Shown: one piece after another, positions 44,525-54,060 of the stretch
How positions within the stretch are numbered: position 1 is the stretch's first letter
Layout: every line of letters begins with the position of its first letter
Assembly: GCF_042680125.1 (NCBI RefSeq)
Contig: NZ_JBHTNY010000005.1
Strand: one strand, 5' to 3'
DNA from: Robinsoniella peoriensis
GTDB taxonomy: Bacteria; Bacillota; Clostridia; Lachnospirales; Lachnospiraceae
Length of the DNA: 64,000 nucleotides
Position numbers and translations under genes: made by a program
The notes under the pieces: generated by a model
The model's input: only the letters and a program-made list of their open reading frames with translations
What the model was told of the DNA's origin: nothing
Databases searched by the model: none

Positions 44525-47146
44525 ATGGCAAAATGGGTTTACTTATTCAAAGAAGGAAACGCAAGTATGAAAAACCTTCTTGGTGGAAAAGGTGCTAACT
44601 TAGCTGAAATGACTAACTTAGGACTTCCAATCCCTCAAGGTTTCACCGTTACGACAGAAGCTTGTACTGACTATTACAATAGCGGCAAGAAAATTACAGA
44701 AGAAGTGCAGGATCAGATTTTCAAAGCAATCGGAGAACTGGAAAAAATTCAGGGCAAAACATTTGGTGATAATGAAGATCCATTATTAGTATCTGTACGT
44801 TCAGGAGCTAGAGCTTCTATGCCAGGTATGATGGATACAATTCTTAACTTAGGTTTAAATGATGTTGCAGTAGAAGGATTCGCTAAGAAAACTGGAAATC
44901 CAAGATTCGCATATGATTCTTATAGAAGATTTATCCAGATGTTCTCAGACGTAGTTATGGAAATGAGCAAAACTTTCTTTGAAGGTATCTTAACAGATGT
45001 CAAAGAAGAAAAAGGTGCTAAATTCGATACAGATCTTACAGCAGAAGATTTACAGGAAGTAATTGCAAAATATAAAGCAATCTATAAAGAAAAAATGGGC
45101 GAAGAATTCCCACAGGATCCTAAGATCCAGTTAATGGAAGCTGTTAAAGCGGTATTCCGTTCTTGGGACAACCCTCGTGCTATCGTATACCGTCGTATGA
45201 ACGATATCCCTGGAAGCTGGGGAACAGCTGTAAACGTTCAGGCAATGGTATTTGGTAACATGGGCGAAACATCCGGAACAGGTGTTGCGTTTACACGTAA
45301 TCCATCTACCGGTGACAATGGTATCTACGGTGAATACTTAATCAACGCTCAGGGTGAAGACGTTGTTGCCGGTATCCGTACACCACAGCCAATTTCTAAA
45401 TTAGCAGAAGATTTACCGGAATGCTATGAAGAATTCATGGCAATCGCTAAAAAATTAGAGAATCATTACCGTGATATGCAGGATATGGAATTCACAATTC
45501 AGGAAGGTAAATTATACTTCTTACAGACACGTAACGGTAAGAGAACTGCTCCTGCAGCTCTGAAAATCGCTTGTGATTTAGTTGATGAAGGAAAGATCAC
45601 AAGAGAAGAAGCAGTTTGCAGAATCGAAGCAAAATCCCTGGATCAGTTATTACATCCTACCTTTAATGCAGCAGCATTGAAAGCAGGCGAAGTAATCGGA
45701 TCAGCTCTGCCGGCATCTCCAGGTGCAGCAGCAGGTAAAGTATACTTCACAGCAGACGAAGCAAAAGCAGCTCACGAAGCTGGTGAAAGAGTTATCTTAG
45801 TTCGTCTTGAGACATCTCCTGAAGATATCGAAGGTATGCATGCAGCAGAAGGTATCTTAACAGTTCGCGGCGGTATGACATCTCACGCAGCAGTAGTTGC
45901 ACGTGGTATGGGTACAGCTTGTGTATCCGGTTGTGGAGAAATCAAAATTGATGAAGAAGCAAAATACTTCGAACTTGGCGGACACAAAATTGTAGAAGGA
46001 GATTACATTTCCTTAGACGGTTCTACAGGTAAGATCTATTTAGGCGACATCGCTACTGAAGAAGCATCCGTAAGCGGAGATTTCGGAAGAATTATGAGAT
46101 GGGCTGATAAATTCAAAACATTGAAAGTTAGAACAAATGCAGATACTCCTGCAGATACAGCTAACGCTGTTAAATTAGGAGCTGAAGGTATCGGTCTTTG
46201 CCGTACAGAGCATATGTTCTTTGATGCTGACAGAATTCCTAAGATCCGTAAAATGATCCTTTCTGACAGTGTAGAAGCAAGAGAAGCAGCTCTTAACGAA
46301 TTAATCCCATTCCAGAAAGCTGACTTCAAAGCAATGTATGAAGTTCTCGAAGGAAAACCAATGACAGTTCGTTATTTAGATCCTCCTCTTCATGAGTTCG
46401 TACCTACTGATGCAGAAGATATTGCTGCATTAGCGAAAGACATGGGCTTGACACCAGAAGAAGTAAAAGCTAAATGTGACGACTTACACGAGTTCAACCC
46501 AATGATGGGACACAGAGGATGCCGTCTTGCTGTAACTTACCCTGAAATCGCAAGAATGCAGACAAGAGCCGTAATGGAAGCAGCTATCGAAGTAAAAGCT
46601 GAAAAAGGTTACAACGTAGTTCCTGAAATCATGATCCCATTAGTTGGTGATAAAACAGAATTAAAATTCGTTAAAGATGTTGTTGTTGAAACAGCAGAAA
46701 AAGTAAAAGAAGAAAAAGGATCTGACATCGTTTACCACATCGGTACAATGATCGAAATCCCAAGAGCAGCTTTACTTGCTAACGAAATTGCTGAAGAAGC
46801 TGAATTCTTCTCATTTGGTACAAACGATTTAACACAGATGACATTTGGTTTCTCACGTGATGATGCCGGTAAGTTCTTAGATGCTTACTACAAAGCAAAA
46901 ATCTACGAATCAGATCCATTTGCAAGATTAGATCAGAACGGTGTTGGCCAGTTAGTAGAAATGGCAGTTAAGAAAGGCCGTTCAACAAATGCAGGCATTA
47001 AACTTGGTATCTGTGGAGAACACGGTGGAGATCCTTCATCCGTAGAATTCTGCCATAAGATTGGTTTAAGCTATGTTTCCTGCTCACCATTCCGTGTGCC
47101 GATCGCTAGATTAGCAGCAGCACAGGCAGCTTTGAATAATAAATAG
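44525..47146 (+). CDS. ppdK: Pyruvate, phosphate dikinase
   Basis: 873 residues, standard length. It interconverts pyruvate + ATP + Pi and phosphoenolpyruvate + AMP + PPi. The N-terminal ATP-grasp domain has NLLGGKGANLAEM; the phosphohistidine is His454 in GGMTSHAAVVARG; the C-terminal PEP/pyruvate barrel has catalytic Cys830 in GICGEHGGDP. In fermenting clostridia it usually works in the pyruvate-forming direction, consuming PPi and AMP. Codon use is strongly biased (GCT/GCA, GAA, CGT), pointing to heavy expression. It has its own promoter and terminator. Confidence 0.97.
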   Translation: MAKWVYLFKEGNASMKNLLGGKGANLAEMTNLGLPIPQGFTVTTEACTDYYNSGKKITEEVQDQIFKAIGELEKIQGKTFGDNEDPLLVSVRSGARASMPGMMDTILNLGLNDVAVEGFAKKTGNPRFAYDSYRRFIQMFSDVVMEMSKTFFEGILTDVKEEKGAKFDTDLTAEDLQEVIAKYKAIYKEKMGEEFPQDPKIQLMEAVKAVFRSWDNPRAIVYRRMNDIPGSWGTAVNVQAMVFGNMGETSGTGVAFTRNPSTGDNGIYGEYLINAQGEDVVAGIRTPQPISKLAEDLPECYEEFMAIAKKLENHYRDMQDMEFTIQEGKLYFLQTRNGKRTAPAALKIACDLVDEGKITREEAVCRIEAKSLDQLLHPTFNAAALKAGEVIGSALPASPGAAAGKVYFTADEAKAAHEAGERVILVRLETSPEDIEGMHAAEGILTVRGGMTSHAAVVARGMGTACVSGCGEIKIDEEAKYFELGGHKIVEGDYISLDGSTGKIYLGDIATEEASVSGDFGRIMRWADKFKTLKVRTNADTPADTANAVKLGAEGIGLCRTEHMFFDADRIPKIRKMILSDSVEAREAALNELIPFQKADFKAMYEVLEGKPMTVRYLDPPLHEFVPTDAEDIAALAKDMGLTPEEVKAKCDDLHEFNPMMGHRGCRLAVTYPEIARMQTRAVMEAAIEVKAEKGYNVVPEIMIPLVGDKTELKFVKDVVVETAEKVKEEKGSDIVYHIGTMIEIPRAALLANEIAEEAEFFSFGTNDLTQMTFGFSRDDAGKFLDAYYKAKIYESDPFARLDQNGVGQLVEMAVKKGRSTNAGIKLGICGEHGGDPSSVEFCHKIGLSYVSCSPFRVPIARLAAAQAALNNK

Positions 47147-47164
47147 GAATTAATATAAGCTGAA

Positions 47165-47199
47165 TACAGCCCTTATCATATATGATAAGGGCTGTACTT
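47165..47199. terminator. Perfect palindromic bidirectional terminator
   Basis: A 32-base perfect palindrome (TACAGCCCTTATCATA and its complement) between ppdK and the converging LacI gene. T and A tracts on the flanks allow use from both sides. Confidence 0.8.
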
Positions 47200-47232
47200 T
47201 AGTTTACAGAGAATTGTGAATCCCAGTTAAAT

Positions 47233-48258
47233 CTACACCATCTCCCCGGTAATAATCTCCACCGGAATCTCATAAAACTGATCTTTTGGAGTCTGTTCCT
47301 TTACAAGAAAATCAAATAGTACCTTGATAAGCTGGTAGCCTTGTTCTTCTGCACTTTGACCCAGAACAAAATCAACAATGCCATTTTTTAATAAAGTACT
47401 TGACTCCGGAAGCAAATCGTGGCATATTAATTTTATACGACTCTTATTGTTAGATAATGACAGTGCGCTGGCAACGCCGGTGATCCCACCGCCAGCCAGG
47501 TAAATACCTTTCAGATTAGGGTATTTGTTGCAATATTCCAGTGTGATACGGAAGGCATCTTCTTTCCGATCCTGGTTCTCCTGAATATCGACAATGGAAA
47601 GGGGAGTCTTACTTTCTGCAATTCGTGTTGTAAATCCCGATAAACGGTCCTGATGGCAGGACAGATTTTTTGTACTGATAATAACTCCGATGTCCCCCTC
47701 TTCCGGGACAATTTTTTCCATAAGTCCTGCGGCTATTCTTCCGCCTTTGTAATGGTCTTGTCCGATAAAGCAAATCTCATCAATGCCCCTTAATCTTGAA
47801 TTAAAAGTTACGACTGCAGTGCCTTCTCCTGCTATTTGATTGATCTTAGCCTTTACCTGGGCATCGTCCATAGGAAGGATAGCCAGGCCGGAGATATGCA
47901 TTGCCTGAAATTCATTCAGGATACTCATAAGTTCAACTGGCTCTAAAGATGTCAGCATCTTAACCGTAACATCTATTCCAAAGTGCGAAAATTCTTTTTC
48001 TGCTCTTCGGATTCCTTTGAGGGTATATTGTATGTAGGTGTTATATTCCGGTGTTAAAATAATCCCCAGTTTAAATGGATTTTTACTATTTACCAATGCC
48101 TTTCCGATCAGGTTAGGCTGATAATTTAATTCTTTCAGGATTGTCAGGATTCGTTCTTCTGTTTCTTTTTTTACACCCGGTCTGTGATGAATCACTTTAT
48201 CTACAGTTGCACGTGACACATTAGCCAGGTCAGCGATTTCTTTGATCGTAACGGCCAT
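47233..48258 (-). CDS. LacI-family sugar-responsive regulator
   Basis: 341 residues. The N-terminal helix-turn-helix is TIKEIADLANVSRATVDKVI with hinge NYQPNLIGKALV; the rest is a periplasmic-binding-protein-like effector domain (type 1 sugar fold). The start at 48258 is within 30 bases of AAGTAGAGTT/GGAAGT-type purines. Divergently placed against the rare-sugar operon, 249 bases away, it is the likely repressor of it. The inducer may be a ketose or its phosphate. Confidence 0.9.
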   Translation of the reverse strand: MAVTIKEIADLANVSRATVDKVIHHRPGVKKETEERILTILKELNYQPNLIGKALVNSKNPFKLGIILTPEYNTYIQYTLKGIRRAEKEFSHFGIDVTVKMLTSLEPVELMSILNEFQAMHISGLAILPMDDAQVKAKINQIAGEGTAVVTFNSRLRGIDEICFIGQDHYKGGRIAAGLMEKIVPEEGDIGVIISTKNLSCHQDRLSGFTTRIAESKTPLSIVDIQENQDRKEDAFRITLEYCNKYPNLKGIYLAGGGITGVASALSLSNNKSRIKLICHDLLPESSTLLKNGIVDFVLGQSAEEQGYQLIKVLFDFLVKEQTPKDQFYEIPVEIITGEMV

Positions 48259-48432
48259 AAACTCTACTTCCTTTCGGTCAATCTCTTTTTTTCATATTAT
48301 CATATAATTTCTGTGATGTCTATTCCTTTAGAAATCAAGAATATATGTACTTGAATTACAAAATCAATGACAAATTTTATCTTTGGTATATAGTTACAAA
48401 TTCTAATATGAAAAATAGGTAAAATTAAACTA

Positions 48433-48461
48433 TTGATATAAAATCTATTGCGTGTTATGAT
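48433..48461 (+). promoter_or_regulatory. Promoter of the rare-ketose operon
   Basis: TTGATA (48433-48438), 17 bases, TATGAT (48456-48461). Just downstream (48475-48486) the direct repeat GAGCACGAGCAC, centred on a CG, lies where a LacI-family repressor would block transcription. The ribosome site GAAAGGAG precedes the epimerase start. Confidence 0.65.
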
Positions 48462-48507
48462 TTATTTACCTAATGAGCACGAGCACAATTTGAAAGGAGA
48501 TTGAAAA

Positions 48508-49368
48508 ATGAAATTTGGAGTGTTATATTCCTACTGGGGAAATGAATGGAGATGCGATTATATCGAAACAGCTGGAAAGATTCAGAAAGCAGGTTTTGAT
48601 ATTATGGAAGTAGGGGCAGGACATCTGCTGGAGATGTCGGATTTACAGCTACTGGAACTGAAAAATACCTGTAGTGAACTGGGGCTGCAGATTACGGCGA
48701 ATATAGGGCCGGCGAAGGAGAAAGATGTTGCTTCTAAAGATCCGTCAGTCCGGGAAGCCGGAATCTCTTATTTAACGGATATTATGAAAAATATGGTGAA
48801 GATAGGAGCGAAGAAAATTGTAGGAGTGATGTATACATATTGGCCTAATGATTTTTCGGACCTGAATAAAGATGAAATCTGGAGTAGAGGTGTTGAAAGT
48901 GTAGGAAAGATGGCTAAGACGGCAGAGGAACTGGGGATTGAGATGTGTCTGGAGGTAGTAAACCGATTTGAAACTCATATTCTCAATACCTGTGAAGAAG
49001 GAGTAAAATTCTGCAGGGAAGTCGGGTCACCTAACGTGAAGCTGCTGTTAGATACATTTCATATGAATATCGAAGAAGACAATATTGCAAAGGCTGTACG
49101 ATGTGCCGGCAACTATATGGGAGAACTCCATGTAGGAGAAAGTAACCGTAAACTACCGGGACAGGGAGCACTTCCCTGGGGAGAAATCGGCAAGGCACTT
49201 CAGGAAATTGGATATGAGGGAAGTATTGTAATGGAGCCATTTGTGAAGATGGGCGGACAGATAGGTAAGGATATCAAAGTATGGAGGGATCTGAGCAATG
49301 GAGCTGATGAAGAGAAGCTCAGCAGAGAGCTTGCGGATTCTCTGGCGTTTCTGAAAAGTAAGTTCTAA
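48508..49368 (+). CDS. D-psicose (allulose) / ketose 3-epimerase
   Basis: 286 residues, a TIM-barrel metal epimerase. It closely follows the C. cellulolyticum-type D-psicose 3-epimerase along its length (opening MKFGVLYSYWGNEW, then LDTFHMNIEED, GESNRK, IKVWRDLSNGADE). All four metal ligands/catalytic residues are present: Glu149, Asp182, His208, Glu243, each one position off the known enzyme. The family interconverts D-fructose and D-psicose or D-tagatose and D-sorbose by 3-epimerisation. It is the first gene of the operon, so it acts on the sugar taken up or on the ketose made by the dehydrogenases. Which sugar is the natural substrate is inference. Confidence 0.85.
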   Translation: MKFGVLYSYWGNEWRCDYIETAGKIQKAGFDIMEVGAGHLLEMSDLQLLELKNTCSELGLQITANIGPAKEKDVASKDPSVREAGISYLTDIMKNMVKIGAKKIVGVMYTYWPNDFSDLNKDEIWSRGVESVGKMAKTAEELGIEMCLEVVNRFETHILNTCEEGVKFCREVGSPNVKLLLDTFHMNIEEDNIAKAVRCAGNYMGELHVGESNRKLPGQGALPWGEIGKALQEIGYEGSIVMEPFVKMGGQIGKDIKVWRDLSNGADEEKLSRELADSLAFLKSKF

Positions 49369-49398
49369 AAGAAAACGATATAAAAGGAGATTAAACGG

Positions 49399-50337
49399 AT
49401 GGCAGATATATGGATTATGGGTGAGATGATTGTAGAGATTATGCGGATCGAAGAGGGGGTTTTGCTGGATCAGCCGGGTTTATTCAAAGGTCCGTTTCCA
49501 AGCGGGGCTCCGGCAATCTTCATTGATACGGTAGCAAGGCTGGGGCACAGCGCCGGGATAATTGGCGGAGTCGGAAAAGATGACTTTGGTAAAAATATTC
49601 TGAATCGTCTGAGAGGGGACGGAGTAGACTGTTCCTGTGTGCTGGAAAGTGATACAGGGGCAACCGGAGTGGCATTTGTAACCTATTTTTCCGATGGTTC
49701 CAGGAAGTTCATTTTTCATATGGGCAACACTCCTGCAGCCGAAGCTAAAATGCCCGGCAGGGAAGTAATGAATGGTGTCAGATTTTTTCATGTTATGGGA
49801 TGCTCTCTTCTTTCTAATAAGAATTTTGCCAAAGAGATTCTTGATACCATGAAACTTGCAAAAAGCTTAGGGGCAAAGATTTCTTTTGATCCCAATATAC
49901 GCAAGGAATTAATGCATGACCAGGAAGTATCAGGGATTGTGGGAGAAGTCATGGCTAATACAAATATTTTTTTACCGGGCGTGGATGAGCTTCTCCAGAT
50001 TACAGGGAAAAGCACAGTGGAAACGGCAGTAGAAGCCTGCTTTGAAAACCCGGAACTGGAGATACTGGTGCTTAAAAACGGTTCCAGGGGATGCAGTATC
50101 CATACGAGGGAAGGAAAATCAGATATCTGTGCTTTTTCGATTGAACCGGTGGATGCAACCGGTGCCGGAGACTGTTTTGACGGAGCATTTATATGTGGTT
50201 TGCTAGAAGGCAGAGATTTAATTGAGGCTGCCCGGATGGCATCGGCCGCAGGAGCGTTGAATACAATGGCATTTGGTCCAATGGAAGGTAAGATCAGTCC
50301 GGATTCAGTAAAGGCGATGATGGAAGGGGTAAAGTAA
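49399..50337 (+). CDS. PfkB/ribokinase-family sugar kinase
   Basis: 312 residues. It starts with the PfkB signature region and ends with VDATGAGDCFDGAFI, in which Asp258 is the catalytic base and the GAGD loop forms the anion hole. Similar kinases phosphorylate fructose, 2-keto-3-deoxygluconate or other ketoses; the sequence does not separate these. In the operon it follows the epimerase and would trap the product as a phosphate for glycolysis. Ribosome site AAAAGGAG. Confidence 0.87.
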   Translation: MADIWIMGEMIVEIMRIEEGVLLDQPGLFKGPFPSGAPAIFIDTVARLGHSAGIIGGVGKDDFGKNILNRLRGDGVDCSCVLESDTGATGVAFVTYFSDGSRKFIFHMGNTPAAEAKMPGREVMNGVRFFHVMGCSLLSNKNFAKEILDTMKLAKSLGAKISFDPNIRKELMHDQEVSGIVGEVMANTNIFLPGVDELLQITGKSTVETAVEACFENPELEILVLKNGSRGCSIHTREGKSDICAFSIEPVDATGAGDCFDGAFICGLLEGRDLIEAARMASAAGALNTMAFGPMEGKISPDSVKAMMEGVK

Positions 50338-50374
50338 GCAGGCAATTAGAACACACTGCGGAAAAGAGGAAGGA

Positions 50375-51907
50375 ATGGAAAATAACGTAAAACTGGAATT
50401 AAAAAATATCTGTAAAAGCTTTCCCGGTGTCAAAGCACTGGATCACGTTAATATTTCATTGCGTAAGGGAACGGTACATGCCGTGATGGGAGAAAATGGC
50501 GCAGGAAAATCTACCCTGATGAAAATCATCAATGGTCTGTATCAAAGAGATTCCGGACAGATACTGCTGGATGGGAAAGAAGTGTTTTTTGCAAGCCCGC
50601 TGGAATCCTCGGCAGCGGGAATAGCAATGATTTATCAGGAATTAAATTTCTTTCCCGATCTTACCATTGAAGAGAATATTTTTATGGGAAAGCATCCCGG
50701 AAAGGCCGGAGTGGTTGATTGGAAGGAACTGCGCAATAATGTGAAATCTATTTTCCGGGAGAATGGTCTGGATTATGATCCGGGAATGAAAATTAAAGAG
50801 CTTTCCGTTTCTAATATTCAGATGCTTGAAATTGTAAAAGCAGTAGCATTTAAGGCGGAAGTAATTATTATGGATGAACCTACATCTTCCATCAGCAATC
50901 AGGAGGTGGAAGCTCTTTTTGAGACAATTAACCGTCTGCGCAGTCAGGGAATCAGTATTCTTTATATTTCGCACAAAATGGAAGAAATTTTCCGGATAGC
51001 AGATGATATAACGGTGATTCGGGATGGACAATCGATTATCACAGGTCTGGCAGCTGATTTTAACAATGACACCCTGATTGCCCATATGGTAGGAAGACCA
51101 ATTTCCAATATCTATCCCAAAGAGGAGGTTCCCCTTGGAAAAGTAATCTTTGAAGTTCGGGATTTATCCAGCAAGAATACCTTTGAAAAGGTAAACCTCA
51201 CCTTAAGAAAAGGGGAAATTATTGGAATGGCAGGACTCGTGGGAGCGGGGCGGACGGAAGTCGCAAGGGCGATATTTGGACTGGACCCATATGATTCAGG
51301 GGAAATTATTTTAAATGATAAGAAAGTAGAGATTAAAAATGTTTCTCAGGCTATTCGTAACAAAATACTGATGGTATCAGAAGACCGCAAGAAAGAAGGG
51401 GTGGTGGGAATCAGAAGTATTCGCGAAAATATTGCGCTTGCCAGTCTCCGGGTAAGGAAGGGCGGTTTTCTGAACCTTAAAAAAGAAATGGAAGAAGCAA
51501 AATCAATGTCTTCCATGCTGAACGTGAGAGGCGCCGGTATAGAAACTGATCTGGGATCTTTAAGCGGAGGAAATCAGCAGAAAGTAATACTGGCAAGATG
51601 GCTCATGCTGGATGGTGAAGTACTGATACTGGATGAACCGACCCGTGGAATTGACGTGGGGGCAAAGCTGGAGATATATAATATCATGATGAAGCTGGTG
51701 AAAGAAAAAGGACTCAGTATCATTATGATATCTTCTGAGCTGCCGGAATTAATCGGAATGTGTGACCGCATATATGTTATGAATAAGGGGTATGTGACGG
51801 GTGTCATTGGAAGAGCTGAGTGTTCCCAGGAAAGAATTATGAAATTAGCTACAAAAACCGGGGGAAAAGGAGAAACGGGTGAAAGAAAATTTAAGATGGA
51901 AAGGTAG
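50375..51907 (+). CDS. Ribose-type sugar ABC transporter ATPase (RbsA-like)
   Basis: 510 residues with two fused ATPase domains, as in CUT2 importers (RbsA, AlsA, XylG). First half: Walker A GENGAGKST, Walker B IIMDEPTSS, signature SVSNIQ. Second half: degenerate Walker A GLVGAGRTE, signature LSGGNQQK and LILDEPTRGID. It energises the permease and binding protein that follow. GAGGAAGGA is the ribosome site. Confidence 0.92.
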   Translation: MENNVKLELKNICKSFPGVKALDHVNISLRKGTVHAVMGENGAGKSTLMKIINGLYQRDSGQILLDGKEVFFASPLESSAAGIAMIYQELNFFPDLTIEENIFMGKHPGKAGVVDWKELRNNVKSIFRENGLDYDPGMKIKELSVSNIQMLEIVKAVAFKAEVIIMDEPTSSISNQEVEALFETINRLRSQGISILYISHKMEEIFRIADDITVIRDGQSIITGLAADFNNDTLIAHMVGRPISNIYPKEEVPLGKVIFEVRDLSSKNTFEKVNLTLRKGEIIGMAGLVGAGRTEVARAIFGLDPYDSGEIILNDKKVEIKNVSQAIRNKILMVSEDRKKEGVVGIRSIRENIALASLRVRKGGFLNLKKEMEEAKSMSSMLNVRGAGIETDLGSLSGGNQQKVILARWLMLDGEVLILDEPTRGIDVGAKLEIYNIMMKLVKEKGLSIIMISSELPELIGMCDRIYVMNKGYVTGVIGRAECSQERIMKLATKTGGKGETGERKFKMER

Positions 51908-51921
51908 CCACACTGTGATAC

Positions 51922-51991
51922 TTTCACCTTTACTATTTTGTGGCAGTATTGCAGACAGGCCTGCAATATGCAAGGGGTATAAAAATGAAAA
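51922..51991 (+). repeat. Dispersed palindromic repeat, copy B, supplying start signals of the permease gene
   Basis: About 70 bases ending in AAGGGGTATAAAAATGAAAA. They match the copy at 29223 through the TTCAC..TGGCAGTATT segment and the ATG-bearing end. Inside, TATTGCAG and CTGCAATA form an 8-bp hairpin around ACAGGC. The element contains the ribosome site (AAGGGG, 7 bases) and the start codon of the next gene, and an in-frame GTG upstream reads VAVLQTGLQYARGIK before that ATG. Confidence 0.75.
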
Positions 51992-52974
51992 GTAATGTAA
52001 AAACGAGAATACAAAAATTTTCTACATTTTTAATTTTGATTGTGATGGTGGTGATCTGTTCCTTTTTGTCACCGAAATTCATGACATCAACAAATCTAAT
52101 GAACATATTAAAGCAAGTGAGCATTGTAACAATTTTGTCTTTTGCCCAGGGTATGGTAATTATCAGCGGTGAAATAGATCTTTCCATCGGAAGCCTTGCG
52201 GGAATGGCTGGAACTTATGCATGTATCTTATATGTGGCTACCGGCAATCTGCTCCTGGCTGTTTTATTCGGACTTCTTCTGGGGGCTGCAGTTGGCGCTT
52301 TAAACGGGTTATTTGTAGCTCATTTTGGACTTCCTTCGTTTATCGTTACCCTGGCGATGCAGACGATAACCTTTGGCAGTATCTGTCTGTATACCGCTGG
52401 AAATAATGTCTATAAGATTGGTGATTTTAAGATTCTTGGTCAGGGTACCGTATTTGGTGTAATTCCAATTACCGTAGTATTTATGGCTGTTATGTGCCTG
52501 ATCACCCATATTTTATTAAAATATACAAAGTTTGGAAGATACATATATGCAATTGGTGGAAATAAAGATGCAGCAAATGCAGCAGGTATTCAGGTTAGAA
52601 AGACAAAATGGGTCACCTTTATTATTTCAGGAGTTTTTGCAGCGATTGCCGGCATGATTTTAATGGGAAGATTAAATGCAGGAATTCCCAGTGAAGGAAC
52701 AGGATATGAGACAGATGCCATAATGGCCACGGTTGTGGGAGGAACCAGTTTTGCCGGAGGTGTGGGTACGGCTTTTGGAACGCTGGTTGGTTCATTAATT
52801 ATTGGAATATTAAATAATATTATGAATCTGTTAGGGGTAGAGTCTTATTCCCAGCAGATCATCAAAGGTTTTTTGATTATTATAGCGGTATTGTTTGATA
52901 TTCGGTCGAAAAGAGGAAAACGGAAAATGAAGATTATGGAAACTACCTCTGAAATAGCTCAGAGTAGTAAATAA
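51985..52974 (+). CDS. Ribose-type sugar ABC transporter permease (RbsC-like)
   Basis: 329 residues from ATG 51985; the longer frame from 51940 is part of the repeat described at 51922, not a likely coding start. About eight to ten membrane segments, with the CUT2 signature GEIDLSIGSLAGMAG and GGNKDAANAAGI. It forms the membrane channel of the importer encoded on either side. SD AAGGGG. Confidence 0.9.
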   Translation: MKSNVKTRIQKFSTFLILIVMVVICSFLSPKFMTSTNLMNILKQVSIVTILSFAQGMVIISGEIDLSIGSLAGMAGTYACILYVATGNLLLAVLFGLLLGAAVGALNGLFVAHFGLPSFIVTLAMQTITFGSICLYTAGNNVYKIGDFKILGQGTVFGVIPITVVFMAVMCLITHILLKYTKFGRYIYAIGGNKDAANAAGIQVRKTKWVTFIISGVFAAIAGMILMGRLNAGIPSEGTGYETDAIMATVVGGTSFAGGVGTAFGTLVGSLIIGILNNIMNLLGVESYSQQIIKGFLIIIAVLFDIRSKRGKRKMKIMETTSEIAQSSK

Positions 52975-52998
52975 ATATGAAATCAAGGAGGGTTTAAA

Positions 52999-54045
52999 AT
53001 GAAAAGAAGAGTATTAAGCGTAATGTTAGCAGCGGTTATGATGGCGGCATTGTTTACAGGATGCAGCAGCGGCGGGGCAGAAGGAGCGGTAACGGAAAAA
53101 GAAGAAGCAAAAGAGACGGCAGAGACAGCAATGGAAGCAGTATCAAATGCTGCCAGTGATGCAAAGGGAGAGTTTGAAATTGCACTGCTTCCTACTGACA
53201 TGTCAGCAACTTTTGCTGCCTGGCTGGCACAGGAACTTCAGATTGCAGTGAAACAATATCCCAATATGACCCTGACGATTCTGGATTCTAAGAATACATT
53301 ATCTACCCAGCTGGCGAATCTGGAAAATTGTGTTACCCAGGGATATGATTATATTATTCTGCATCCATTGGAGCCCGATGCGGAAGCAGATCTGGTAGAT
53401 CAGTATGTACAGGATGGAACACCGATTTTGATGGTTAACCAGAGCGACGGCGGTAGCCAGTACGCATCCAATGTAGATTGTGATCCCATAGAACAGGGGT
53501 CTATTGTAGCAGAAGTTGCAGCACAGAAAATCCCGCAAAATGGGAAAGTTGTAATCTTATTGGGACCATCCGGAAATTCTCATTCAATTGGAAGAAGAGA
53601 AGGTTTTCAAAAGACGTTGTTTGATGCAAGACCAGATATTGAGATTCTGGATGAGCAGATTGGAGACTGGGAAAAATCAAAGGGGATGAACTTTATGGAA
53701 GACTGGCTGCAGGCATATGATCAGATTGATGCAGTGGTTTCGATGAACGATGCCATGGCTCTTGGAGCCTTGGAAGCCGCGAAAGATGCGAAAAGGGCGG
53801 AAAATATGACCTTTTACGGTGTAGACGGATTGGCAGATGCAGTGTTGTCCATCAAAGATGGCGGGTTGACGGCTACCTGTGTCCAGAACGCAAAAGTAAT
53901 GGCTGAAACTACATTTGGTATAATTGATAAAGTCCTTTCAGGCAAGGAAGAATTTGAAAAAACTTTAATTGAAGGACAGTTGATAGATGAGAAGAATGTA
54001 GATGAGTGGATTAAGATTCATACCGAAAACGGACAGATTAAATAG
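52999..54045 (+). CDS. Ribose-type sugar-binding lipoprotein
   Basis: 348 residues. Lipoprotein signal peptide (MKRRVLSVM, then LFTGC lipobox), followed by an Ala/Glu-rich linker and a periplasmic-binding fold type 1 domain (LEIN-like pattern YDYIILHPLEPDAE, and NQSDGGSQYAS in the hinge/ligand region). It collects the sugar for the RbsA/RbsC-like proteins. Ligand unknown; the neighbouring epimerase and dehydrogenases make a rare hexose or polyol likely. Start SD AAGGAGG. Confidence 0.88.
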   Translation: MKRRVLSVMLAAVMMAALFTGCSSGGAEGAVTEKEEAKETAETAMEAVSNAASDAKGEFEIALLPTDMSATFAAWLAQELQIAVKQYPNMTLTILDSKNTLSTQLANLENCVTQGYDYIILHPLEPDAEADLVDQYVQDGTPILMVNQSDGGSQYASNVDCDPIEQGSIVAEVAAQKIPQNGKVVILLGPSGNSHSIGRREGFQKTLFDARPDIEILDEQIGDWEKSKGMNFMEDWLQAYDQIDAVVSMNDAMALGALEAAKDAKRAENMTFYGVDGLADAVLSIKDGGLTATCVQNAKVMAETTFGIIDKVLSGKEEFEKTLIEGQLIDEKNVDEWIKIHTENGQIK

Positions 54046-54060
54046 AACTGAAACTACTTA

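Noticed and set aside
51940..51984. Upstream GTG-start extension of the permease
   Set aside because: The codons belong to the dispersed repeat; the ATG at 51985 has the better-spaced ribosome site.
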